A DNA stretch of 8,952 nt from Alphaproteobacteria bacterium (GTDB lineage Bacteria > Pseudomonadota > Alphaproteobacteria > BOG-932 > Roseiterribacteraceae), in NCBI GenBank assembly GCA_903970575.1, contig CAJCJC010000141.1:1-8952 (forward strand), read 5' to 3'. A program made the translations under genes and the position numbers. The notes under the pieces were generated by a model that worked only from the letters and a program-made list of their open reading frames with translations, was not told where the DNA came from and did not search any database. Shown here piece after piece: positions 1 through 6,031 of the stretch (its first letter is position 1; the number at the start of each line of letters is the position of its first letter).

Positions 1-1
1 C

Positions 2-433
2 GGCGAGGGCGGCTCCCGGCACGACGGTTCGGATCGCCGGGGCGGCGGGGGCGAGGGCCGCGAGCGGCTGCGCACCGGCAGTACGCGCGGCTATCGCAAC
101 GATTTGAAGGACAGGCCGGACCGGGACTGGGAAAAGGAGGAACTGCTTAAGGAGGCCGACGCGGCGTTCGGCGAGCAGATCACCCGGATCGATAAGGCGG
201 CGGGTCTGGACCTCGAGGCCGGCGGGATGGGGGCGGAGGCGGCCAAGGCATCGCCCCATACGCGGATCACCCGCATGATCTACGAAGTGCCGAGGCCCAA
301 TTTCGAGGCCTGCCTGGAGGCGATGGCGCGCGAGCCGCGCGACTCCTGGACCAGCGCCTGGGTTCGCAAGAACGCCGCGCCGGGCACTTACAAACCGCCA
401 CCCCACCGGCGGGTGACGGATGGACCGCCTTAG
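2..433 (+). CDS. C-terminal part of an unrecognised hypothetical protein (5' end outside the window)
   Basis: The frame is open from the left edge to a TAG at 431-433, giving 143 visible residues, so the real start is most likely upstream of the window; an internal TTG at 104 is an unlikely start. Codon third positions are strongly GC-rich across the frame, which supports real coding. The first 30 or so residues are low-complexity (Gly, Arg, Glu, Asp). A charged, probably helical stretch with a WEKEELLKEAD-like segment follows, then a more ordinary part containing RITRMIYEVPRPNF and a Pro-rich tail. I see no catalytic motif, membrane segment or signal peptide, and I do not recognise the family. 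The gene converges on the lipoprotein gene at 697-1059, with a palindromic repeat between them. A disordered N-terminal region plus a short folded tail fits a scaffold, phage-related or regulatory protein, but nothing in the sequence decides this. Confidence 0.7.
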   Translation, partial: GEGGSRHDGSDRRGGGGEGRERLRTGSTRGYRNDLKDRPDRDWEKEELLKEADAAFGEQITRIDKAAGLDLEAGGMGAEAAKASPHTRITRMIYEVPRPNFEACLEAMAREPRDSWTSAWVRKNAAPGTYKPPPHRRVTDGPP

Positions 434-486
434 GGCTGGTTGCGGTCGGCTGGATTCGCGATTGCTGGGATTGTCGCCGTTCGGAT

Positions 487-661
487 TGAAACGCCAAGCC
501 ACGAAGACGCCAAGGAAAGCCGTTTATCGCGGAGAACGCGGAGAACGCGGAGAAGCGCGGAGAACGCTGAGAAATCATGGTTTCTCGGCGCGCTTCGCGT
601 TTCTCGGCGCTCTCCGCGTTGAGTTCTTTTCATCTTGGAGCGTTTGAGCCTTGGCGTTTGA
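487..661. repeat. Large imperfect inverted repeat with internal 9-10 bp tandem units
   Basis: The outer arms are a perfect 10-bp match: AAACGCCAAG at 489-498 pairs with CTTGGCGTTT at 650-659. Inner parts pair imperfectly. The core includes GAGAAA (569-574) against TTTCTC (581-586), around a centre near 577. The left arm is built of GGAGAACGC-type units starting at 531, 540, 549, 559 and 568. The right arm carries complementary-style units (TTTCTCGGCG at 581 and 600, CTCTCCGCG at 610). From general knowledge, near-palindromic elements with 'gaagacgccaagg' and 'cgcggagaacgcggag' wording recur between genes in many environmental bacteria and generate spurious short ORFs. It sits between convergent genes, so it could form a long RNA hairpin serving as a two-way terminator or RNA-stabilising element. 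Function is inferred; the structure is visible. Confidence 0.8.
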
Positions 662-696
662 AACGCCTTTCCGTCGAAGCGCCGGCTTATCCGAAT

Positions 697-1059
697 TCAG
701 CCGCTGCTGGGTGGGCCGGGGGAGTTGTCGAAGGTTTTGAAGAAGCAGACTTCGCCCAGCATCTGGATCGCATCGAAATGATCGATCGGGAAAGGGGGGG
801 CGGTGCGGATTTCGATATGCACGACGGAGGGCAGGTTCACGCACGGCTCCTGGAAGGTCGCGTAGTACCATTCGCGCTTATCGGATTCGATATAGACGCC
901 CTTGGCCCCATCCCCGCGCCAGTCTCGGATGCTCCCGAATTCGCCGAGGGGGATGCCGGCTAGCTTGCCCGTGGGGACGGCGCCCGTTTTATGGGTTTCG
1001 CAGCCGCCGATCACCGTGACGGAAAGGGTCGCGAACGCCAACGCAAAAAGCCGAATCAT
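697..1059 (-). CDS. Small DUF6491-like lipoprotein
   Basis: A 120-residue protein. The N-terminus is a lipoprotein signal peptide: Arg at residue 3, a hydrophobic stretch, then a lipobox ending I-G-G-C with the lipidated Cys at residue 20. The product should be exported and acylated. The mature part carries the pattern I recall for DUF6491 proteins: an IRDWRGDG segment (44-51), a strand-rich GVYIESDKREWYYATF region (54-69), Cys73 in EPC, then an FDAI...C module (95-105) with Cys105. Cys73 and Cys105 could form a disulfide. Function is unknown. The ATG at 1059 was chosen because it gives a clean signal peptide and has a GGAG ribosome site 7 nt upstream on the minus strand. The frame stays open to 1536, but that extension lacks any of this structure and overlaps the divergent hydrolase gene. 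It converges on the repeat at 487-661 and appears to be a single-gene unit. The DUF6491 assignment is from memory of the family pattern. Confidence 0.82.
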   Translation of the reverse strand: MIRLFALAFATLSVTVIGGCETHKTGAVPTGKLAGIPLGEFGSIRDWRGDGAKGVYIESDKREWYYATFQEPCVNLPSVVHIEIRTAPPFPIDHFDAIQMLGEVCFFKTFDNSPGPPSSG

Positions 1060-1249
1060 GCTTGCTCCAAAATTTCTTTCGTCTTCGTGACGTGTACGCG
1101 CGGGATTGTCCATTCCAGCTATGGTCGTTTCGGGCCGGAGCCTATCGGGGACGCTCCCAAGGCGCGAAGCGGCATCGGGTCTATTATAAAATCTCTTCGC
1201 CTTTTCCGTGCTTTCCATGCGATATGCTGCTTTCCATGAGCTCCCCCCG
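1060..1249. promoter_or_regulatory. Divergent intergenic region, candidate promoters
   Basis: This 190-bp gap separates the minus-strand lipoprotein from the plus-strand operon, so it should hold promoters for both. The only AT-rich patch is at about 1181-1193. On the minus strand it reads TATAAT (1188 down to 1183), a perfect -10 match; on the plus strand it reads TATTATAAAA. I could not find a convincing -35 at 16-18 bp on either strand, so the exact promoter and direction are unresolved. No clear operator palindrome or riboswitch was seen. Confidence 0.35.
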
Positions 1250-2176
1250 ATGAAAGCGCGCATCATACTTATTCTTTCCGTTGTCGCGGTCGCGCTTGCC
1301 GGCATCGGCTTTTGGTTATGGACCCCGGACAGGTCGCGCGCGGCGCTGGAGGCGAAATATCTGTCGTCCCCGGCGGATATGATTGAGGTCGCTGGCGTGC
1401 GCCTGGATGTGCGGGACACGGGACCCCGGACGGCGCCGGCGATTATCATGATCCACGGCCTCGGCTCCAGCCTGCATACCTGGGAGGACTGGGCGAAGTT
1501 GCTGGAGTCCCAGTACCGGGTGGTGCGGTTCGACATGCCGGGCGCGGGGTTGTCGGAGCCCGACCCGACCGGGGATTACTCCGATGCGCGGGTGCGGTTT
1601 CTGCTGGCGGCGCTGATGGACAAGCTTGGCGTCGCGAAGGCCACGCTGATCGGCAATTCGATCGGTGGGCGAATCGCCTGGGGTTTCGCGGCGCGCAATC
1701 CGGATCGGGTGACGAAGCTGGTGCTGGTCTCCCCCGACGGATTCGCCAGCCCCGGCTTTGCCTATGGCCAGGCGCCGAAAGTGCCGGCGATCGCCGGGGC
1801 GATGAAATATGTGCTGCCGAAATCGTTCCTGAAGATGAATCTGGTTCCGGCCTATGGCGACCCTGCTCGCCTCACCCCGGCGACGCTCGACCGGTATTAC
1901 GACCTGGTGCGCGCGCCGGGCGTGCGGGGCGCGCTGATCGACCGCATGGGGCAGACGGTGCTGGAAGACCCGGAGCCGCTCTTGCGGCGCATACAGGCGC
2001 CGGTGCTGCTGGTCTGGGGTGAAAAGGACGGGATGATCCCGGTCGCCAACGCGGCCGATTACCAGAAAGATCTGCCGGATTGCCGGCTGGCGCTGCTGCC
2101 CGGGTTGGGGCATGTGCCGCAGGAGGAAGCGCCGGCGGTTTCCCTGGCGCCGGTCAAGGAATTTCTGGCGCAATGA
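1250..2176 (+). CDS. Membrane-anchored alpha/beta-fold hydrolase
   Basis: A 308-residue serine hydrolase of the alpha/beta-hydrolase-1 type. Residues about 4-24 form one hydrophobic segment after a Lys/Arg N-terminus: a signal anchor or uncleaved signal, which puts the catalytic domain on the periplasmic side. Catalytic elements are in the usual order: oxyanion-hole HGLGSS (69-74), nucleophile elbow GNSIGG with Ser137, acid Asp260 in WGEKD, and His288 in GLGHVPQEE. The lid region lies between about 165 and 240. The closest style is the 2-hydroxymuconate-semialdehyde-hydrolase-like / C-C hydrolase group, but the substrate cannot be read from sequence. The ATG at 1250 was chosen because the hydrophobic segment starts right after it; a GTG at 1208 and ATG at 1217 are in frame but add only a non-conserved leader. 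The ribosome site is weak. It is the first gene of a five-gene block, and its TGA overlaps the next start as ATGA, implying translational coupling. Confidence 0.88.
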   Translation: MKARIILILSVVAVALAGIGFWLWTPDRSRAALEAKYLSSPADMIEVAGVRLDVRDTGPRTAPAIIMIHGLGSSLHTWEDWAKLLESQYRVVRFDMPGAGLSEPDPTGDYSDARVRFLLAALMDKLGVAKATLIGNSIGGRIAWGFAARNPDRVTKLVLVSPDGFASPGFAYGQAPKVPAIAGAMKYVLPKSFLKMNLVPAYGDPARLTPATLDRYYDLVRAPGVRGALIDRMGQTVLEDPEPLLRRIQAPVLLVWGEKDGMIPVANAADYQKDLPDCRLALLPGLGHVPQEEAPAVSLAPVKEFLAQ

Positions 2177-3432
2177 ACGCTTCTGGGGCCGACTCAGCCG
2201 GGATCTGGGCGCCGCCGGTTGGGCCCGCCGCGCCGCGCGATCTGTGCACGGATTGCGGCGTCTCGCGGACGGACGATCCGAAACGCTGCGGCAAGGCCTG
2301 CCAGTTCATCGCGCCGGATTATCCCGGGCTGGAGGTGGCGGCGCATGGCCGCGCCCGCGACCCCGCGCGGCCGGACGAGCAGTTTTTCGGCCCGTTCCGG
2401 CAGATGCTGCGCGCCTCGCTGAAGCATCCGAGCGCCGGCGCGCAATGGACCGGGATCGCCACCCGAATCGGCGAAAAGCTGCTGGAGACGGGCGCCGTGG
2501 ACGCGGTGCTGACCATGATGGCGGACCCGGAGGATCGCTGGAAGCCGGCGCCGATGCTGGTCACCGACCCCAAAGGCATGGCGGCGGCGCGGGGCATGCG
2601 CATGGGCTACGCCCCGCTGCTGGCGCTGCTGGAGCCGGCGCGGGCCAAGGGTTACAAGCGGCTGGCGGTCATCGGCATCCCCTGCCAGGTCTACGCGCTG
2701 CGCGCGCTGGAGCGCGAGCTTGGGTTCGACCGCCTCTATGTCATCGGCACGCCCTGCTCCGACAACACGACGACCGAGAAATTCCATGATTTCCTGGCCC
2801 TGCTGGCGGACGATCCGGACACCATCACCTATCTGGAATTCCGGGCGGATTACCATGTGGAGCTCAGATTCACCGATGGCAGGGTCAAGGCCGTGCCGTT
2901 CCTGCAATTGCCGATCTCAAAACTGCCGCCGGATTTCTTTCCGCTGACCTGCCGCACCTGCGTCGATTATACCAATACGCTGTCCGACATCACCGTCGGC
3001 TATATGGGCGGCCAGGGCGAGCAATGGCTGCTGGTGCGCAACGAACGCGGGGCGGAGCTGCTGTCCCTCCTGGGCGACGAGGTGAAGCTTTCGGCGCCGG
3101 GCAGCGCGGGAAAGCGGCAATCCGCTGTCAAGGGCTTCATGGCCAATGTGGCCCGGGCGGCGGGCGGCCTGCCGCTCAGGCGCATGCCCGGCTGGGTTCG
3201 CCCGATCGTCGGCTGGCTGATGCCGCGCATCGGCCCGCGCGGAACCGAATTCGCCCGCACCCGGGTTGAGATGAAGGCGGTGGAGACCGTGATCCATCTG
3301 CGCCGCGAAGAGCCGCGCCGGGTGAAATCGATGATCCCGGATCATGTGTGGGCGCTGGTCGAACCCTATGGCCTGACGCCGGAAGAGGATGAGCGGCGGA
3401 CCGGGCCGCGTTATGATAAGAAACAGGGCTGA
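2173..3432 (+). CDS. FrhB/BciB-like flavo-iron-sulfur reductase (coenzyme F420 hydrogenase beta-subunit family)
   Basis: A 419-residue soluble protein of the FrhB_FdhB N/C-domain family. The N-terminal cluster motif is CTDC (Cys25, Cys28), then Cys39 and Cys43 in RCGKAC. Further cysteines lie at 171 (IGIPCQ), 195 (GTPCSDN) and in the pair 260/263 (CRTC). This layout can hold two [4Fe-4S] clusters plus a flavin, as known for plant hydroxymethyl-chlorophyll a reductase and bacterial BciB (ferredoxin-dependent 3,8-divinyl (proto)chlorophyllide 8-vinyl reductase). Segments such as AHGRARD, GAQWTGI, GTPCSDNTT, CVDYTN and DITVGYMG resemble BciB more than methanogen FrhB, so ferredoxin-driven reduction of a tetrapyrrole is the best guess. 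F420 use is not implied. Residues about 330-419 extend past the BciB-like core. Start: the ATG at 2173 overlaps the hydrolase TGA, with AAGGA about 12 nt upstream. No chlorophyll gene is visible in this window, so the symbol bciB is withheld. Confidence 0.85.
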   Translation: MNASGADSAGIWAPPVGPAAPRDLCTDCGVSRTDDPKRCGKACQFIAPDYPGLEVAAHGRARDPARPDEQFFGPFRQMLRASLKHPSAGAQWTGIATRIGEKLLETGAVDAVLTMMADPEDRWKPAPMLVTDPKGMAAARGMRMGYAPLLALLEPARAKGYKRLAVIGIPCQVYALRALERELGFDRLYVIGTPCSDNTTTEKFHDFLALLADDPDTITYLEFRADYHVELRFTDGRVKAVPFLQLPISKLPPDFFPLTCRTCVDYTNTLSDITVGYMGGQGEQWLLVRNERGAELLSLLGDEVKLSAPGSAGKRQSAVKGFMANVARAAGGLPLRRMPGWVRPIVGWLMPRIGPRGTEFARTRVEMKAVETVIHLRREEPRRVKSMIPDHVWALVEPYGLTPEEDERRTGPRYDKKQG

Positions 3433-3460
3433 TACACATCGCCCTTGAAGGAAGGCCGAC

Positions 3461-4183
3461 ATGCCGACAAGCGAGATCGTCATTCAAACCGATGACGGCG
3501 CCGTGGACACTTATTTCGTGCTGCCCGAAGGCGCCGGGCCGTGGCCGGCGGTTATTTTCTACATGGACGGGCTGGGCCTTAGGCCGGAGCTGGTCCAGAT
3601 GGCGGAACGGCTGGCGTCCCATGGATATGCCGTGCTGCTGCCGAATCTCTATTATCGGCACGGACCCGCGGCGCCGCTCGATTTCGAGACGGAGCGCGAC
3701 CGGATGATGGAGATGGTGCGGTCCGTCACTAACGCGGCCATCGTAAAGGATACCAAGGCCTTTCTCGGTTTTCTCGATATGCAGTCCAGCGTCGGCGGGC
3801 CCAAGATCGGCGCGGTCGGCTATTGCATGGGCGGGGCGCTGGTGCTGACCGTCGCCGGTAATTTTCCGGAACGGGTCGCGGCTGGGGCATCGTTTCATGG
3901 CGCGCGCCTGGCGACCGACGCGCCGGACAGTCCGCATCTGCTGGCGCCCCGCATGGCGGGAGAGATTTATGTCGGCGTATCGGAGATCGACCCTTATCTG
4001 GAGCCCGGCGAGACCGAACGGCTCGAAGCCGCGCTGAAGGACGCCGGAGCGACATACGCCGTCGAGATTTATCCGGGCGTGCGGCATGGCTTCGCCGTGC
4101 CGGGTCATGGCGTTTACGACAAGCCGGCCTCGGAGCATCATTGGGACCGACTGCTCGCGCTGTTCGCCCGCGCGCTCAAATGA
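3461..4183 (+). CDS. Dienelactone hydrolase family protein
   Basis: A 240-residue cytosolic alpha/beta hydrolase of the dienelactone hydrolase family (about 230-240 residues is usual). It shows the cysteine nucleophile elbow GYCMGG with Cys122, a probable acid Asp177 in VSEIDPYLEPGE, and His209 in GVRHGF, the Cys-Asp-His triad of this family. There is no signal peptide. Classical members open dienelactones in chlorocatechol breakdown; many genomic copies have unknown ester or lactone substrates, and no catechol dioxygenase is nearby, so the substrate is open. The ATG at 3461 has a strong ribosome site (GAAGGAAGG, about 5 nt upstream), consistent with independent re-initiation after the 28-nt gap from the reductase gene. 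greB follows 4 nt after the stop. C-terminal residues about 222-240 form a helix common in the family. Confidence 0.9.
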   Translation: MPTSEIVIQTDDGAVDTYFVLPEGAGPWPAVIFYMDGLGLRPELVQMAERLASHGYAVLLPNLYYRHGPAAPLDFETERDRMMEMVRSVTNAAIVKDTKAFLGFLDMQSSVGGPKIGAVGYCMGGALVLTVAGNFPERVAAGASFHGARLATDAPDSPHLLAPRMAGEIYVGVSEIDPYLEPGETERLEAALKDAGATYAVEIYPGVRHGFAVPGHGVYDKPASEHHWDRLLALFARALK

Positions 4184-4187
4184 GCCG

Positions 4188-4742
4188 ATGAGCAAGGCGT
4201 TTACCAAGGAACCCGATGGGGACGATGAAGACGCGGCCGAGGACGCGCCGGCCCTGCCGATCGGGACCAAGAACTACATGACGCCGCAAGGCTTCGCGAT
4301 GTTGCGCGCGGAATATCGCCATTTGCTCCGCGTCGAGCGGCCGAAAATGGTAGAGGTGGTGTCGTGGGCAGCGGGCAACGGCGACCGGTCCGAGAACGGG
4401 GATTACATTTATGGCAAGAAGCGGCTGCGCGAGATCGACCGGCGGGTGCGTTTCCTGTCCAAGCGGCTGGAGGCGTCGGAAGTTGTCGACCCCGCGCGGC
4501 GCACCAATTTCGATCAGATATTCTTCGGCGCCACCGTCACCTACGCCACCCAGGACGATAAGGAGCACACGGTCACCATCGTGGGGATCGACGAGGCCGA
4601 TGTCGACAAGGGCCAGGTGAGCTGGATATCCCCCATCGCCCGCGCGCTGTTGAAAGCCCGCGTGGGCGATAGCGTCGACATCCGCACGCCGGCGGGGCCG
4701 GAGACGATCGAGGTGGTGAGGATCGTGTATGATGAGCGTTAA
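4188..4742 (+). CDS. greB: Transcription elongation factor GreB
   Basis: A 184-residue protein that rescues backtracked RNA polymerase by stimulating cleavage of the transcript 3' end through the secondary channel. Residues 1-10 (MSKAFTKEPD) are the typical GreB start, followed by an acidic linker and LPIGTKNYMTPQG. Residues about 30-100 form the antiparallel coiled coil. Its tip motif NGDRSEN (64-70) carries Asp66 and Glu69, the expected acidic pair that positions the catalytic metal. Next comes DYIYGKKRLREIDRRVRFL, characteristic of GreB rather than GreA. The C-terminal FKBP-like domain (about 105-184) contains DQIFFGATVTYA and VSWISPIARALLKA. One small deviation is Gly71 where Ala is usual (SENADY). 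The start lies 4 nt after the dienelactone hydrolase stop with no good ribosome site of its own, so it is probably translationally coupled. Confidence 0.96.
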   Translation: MSKAFTKEPDGDDEDAAEDAPALPIGTKNYMTPQGFAMLRAEYRHLLRVERPKMVEVVSWAAGNGDRSENGDYIYGKKRLREIDRRVRFLSKRLEASEVVDPARRTNFDQIFFGATVTYATQDDKEHTVTIVGIDEADVDKGQVSWISPIARALLKARVGDSVDIRTPAGPETIEVVRIVYDER

Positions 4743-4754
4743 GGAAGTCCGATC

Positions 4755-5582
4755 GTGAGCCGTCTCTCCGGTCTTACCGTCCTGGTTCCCGAAAGCCGAG
4801 AACTCGACCTGTTCGCCAGCATGCTCGAGAGCGAGGGGGCGCGGACGTTGCGCTGCCCGCTCGTCACCATTCTGGACGCTGCCGACCCCGCGCCGGTCGA
4901 GGCCTGGCTCCGGCGGCTGATCGCGGGCGAGTTCGACGATCTGGTGCTGCTAACGGGCGAGGGGCTCCGGCGGATGATGGGCGTGGCCGAACGCGCCGGA
5001 ATTAGGGACGAGGCGATCGGCGCGATCGGCCGGTCGCGCACGATCTTGCGCGGACCGAAGCCGGCCAGGGCGCTGCGCGAAATCGGCCTTTCGCCGGGCG
5101 TTAGCGCCGCAGCGCCGACGACCGATGGCGTTATCGCCACACTTGGCACGCTGGACCTCGCGGGGCGTCGGGTGGGGGTGCAGCTTTACCCCGGCAACCC
5201 GAACGACAAGCTGCTTGACGCCATCCATGGCGCCGGCGCGACCGCGGACGCCGTCCTGCCCTATCGCTACGCCTCCGACTCCGAGAGCGAGGCGGTGGCC
5301 GACGCGATCCGCGCGATGGCCGATGGCGGGATCGATTTCATCGCCTTCACCAGCACGCCGCAGGTCGACCGACTGGTCAAGGTGGCGGCGGAGCGCGGGA
5401 TCGAGGCTTTGCTCAAGGCCGGACTCGGGCGCACGCATATCGCCGTCGCCGGCCCCGTCGTGGGCGACGTACTGAAAGAGATGGGCTTCGCGATCGCCGC
5501 TATGCCGGAGAGCAATTTTCACATGAAGCCGCTCGTCAACGCCATGATCCGCGCCGTCGAGGCCCGCGCCATCGAGGATTAA
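4755..5582 (+). CDS. Uroporphyrinogen-III synthase (HemD-fold) family protein
   Basis: A 275-residue soluble two-lobed HemD-type protein. True HemD closes and inverts hydroxymethylbilane to uroporphyrinogen III in haem/sirohaem synthesis. Visible landmarks: LTVLVPESRE (7-16), LLTGEGLRRM (65-74), the link GPKPARALREIG (100-111), PTTDGV (121-126), the second-lobe start GRRVGVQLY (137-145), FTSTPQVDRL (198-207, the usual FTSxxAVxxL site) and GPVVGDVLKEMG (233-244). It is slightly longer than most HemD proteins (about 230-260), and no hemC is adjacent, so it may be a paralogue or regulatory HemD-domain protein; the symbol hemD is therefore left off. It starts with GTG at 4755 after AAGGAA 8 nt upstream, and greB ends 12 nt before. 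It is the last gene of the block, and its TAA lies 4 bp from the stop of the convergent FKBP gene, leaving no room for a separate terminator. Confidence 0.85.
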   Translation: MSRLSGLTVLVPESRELDLFASMLESEGARTLRCPLVTILDAADPAPVEAWLRRLIAGEFDDLVLLTGEGLRRMMGVAERAGIRDEAIGAIGRSRTILRGPKPARALREIGLSPGVSAAAPTTDGVIATLGTLDLAGRRVGVQLYPGNPNDKLLDAIHGAGATADAVLPYRYASDSESEAVADAIRAMADGGIDFIAFTSTPQVDRLVKVAAERGIEALLKAGLGRTHIAVAGPVVGDVLKEMGFAIAAMPESNFHMKPLVNAMIRAVEARAIED

Positions 5583-5586
5583 GCGG

Positions 5587-5946
5587 TTACTCCAGGCCGA
5601 GAAGCTCCACATCGAACATCAGCTTGGCGTTCGGCGGAATGACGCCCCCGGCGCCTTGCGCGCCATAACCCAGAGCGGACGGGATGATCAGGGTGCGCTT
5701 GCCGCCGATCTTCATGCCCTTGACGCCCTGATCCCAGCCGGCGATGACGCGGCCGGCGCCGAGCGGGAATTTGAACGGCTCCTTCCGGTCGACCGAGCTG
5801 TCGAATTTCCGACCCTTCTCGCCATCCTTATACAGCCAGCCGGTGTAGTGGACGACGGCCTTCTCGCCGCCCTTGGCCTCCGCGCCGGTTCCGATTTCGA
5901 TGTCGATATATTGCAGGCCGGTTACGGTGGTGATGGTTTCGGACAC
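5587..5946 (-). CDS. FKBP-type peptidyl-prolyl cis-trans isomerase
   Basis: A 119-residue single-domain cytosolic FKBP that catalyses prolyl-bond isomerisation in protein folding. Landmarks (numbered from the GTG start): GLQYIDIEIGTG (10-21), VHYTGWL (32-38), KFDSS with the active-site Asp (47-51), FKFPLGAGRVIAGWDQGVKGM (58-78) including the Trp that floors the pocket, GGKRTLIIPSALGYGA (81-96), and a C-terminal VIPPNAKLMFDVELLGLE. All core pocket residues appear present; there is no signal peptide and no extra domain. The GTG at 5946 is preferred because GGAG lies 6 nt before it. An in-frame ATG at 5958 adds four residues but has no ribosome site. It lies 85 nt downstream of the iorB-like gene and may be cotranscribed with it, since no AT-rich promoter is visible in the gap. 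Confidence 0.93.
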   Translation of the reverse strand: MSETITTVTGLQYIDIEIGTGAEAKGGEKAVVHYTGWLYKDGEKGRKFDSSVDRKEPFKFPLGAGRVIAGWDQGVKGMKIGGKRTLIIPSALGYGAQGAGGVIPPNAKLMFDVELLGLE

Positions 5947-5952
5947 GATGAA

Positions 5953-5956
5953 CTCC
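5953..5956 (-). promoter_or_regulatory. Ribosome binding site deciding the FKBP start
   Basis: On the minus strand this reads GGAG, 6 nt before the GTG at 5946. The competing ATG at 5958 overlaps this site and is preceded only by CCTTCCCGTCAA, which has no Shine-Dalgarno match. This favours the GTG start. Confidence 0.55.
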
Positions 5957-6031
5957 ATTTGACGGGAAGGCAGGATTACCGCCGCGCGGCCGGGAACGCC
6001 AGCCCGCGCCGCAAGGTGGCGCTCGACGCCA

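Noticed and set aside
528..574. Tandem GGAGAACGC-type units considered as a CRISPR array or VNTR
   Set aside because: Units are 9-10 bp with no spacers, and they form one arm of an inverted repeat; not CRISPR.
420..647. Several short overlapping ORFs on both strands (420-647, 440-622, 430-633, 577-963)
   Set aside because: They are translations of the palindromic repeat, giving Arg/Ser-rich repetitive peptides with no ribosome sites; open frames arise from the repeat composition.
1060..1536. N-terminal extension of the minus-strand lipoprotein frame
   Set aside because: The lipoprotein signal starts cleanly at 1059 with a GGAG site; the extension runs through the divergent promoter region and antisense to the hydrolase gene.
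1316..2173. Minus-strand ORF of 285 residues
   Set aside because: Antisense shadow of the alpha/beta hydrolase; Arg/His/Gln-rich composition typical of the reverse strand of GC-rich genes, with no motif.
1250..2176. Hydrolase as BchO (magnesium chelatase accessory protein)
   Set aside because: It has a complete Ser-Asp-His triad and an N-terminal membrane anchor, and no chelatase genes are nearby; only the fold is shared.
2173..3432. Reductase as evidence for F420 metabolism
   Set aside because: The conserved segments fit BciB/HCAR-type relatives, which use ferredoxin; the family name alone does not imply F420.
3176..4270. Minus-strand ORF of 364 residues
   Set aside because: Antisense to the end of the reductase, the dienelactone hydrolase and the greB start, all of which have clear family motifs.
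5981..5990. Perfect 10-bp palindrome GCCGCGCGGC between the iorB-like and FKBP genes as a terminator or operator
   Set aside because: It is GC-only, has no loop or T-run, and such palindromes are expected by chance in this base composition.
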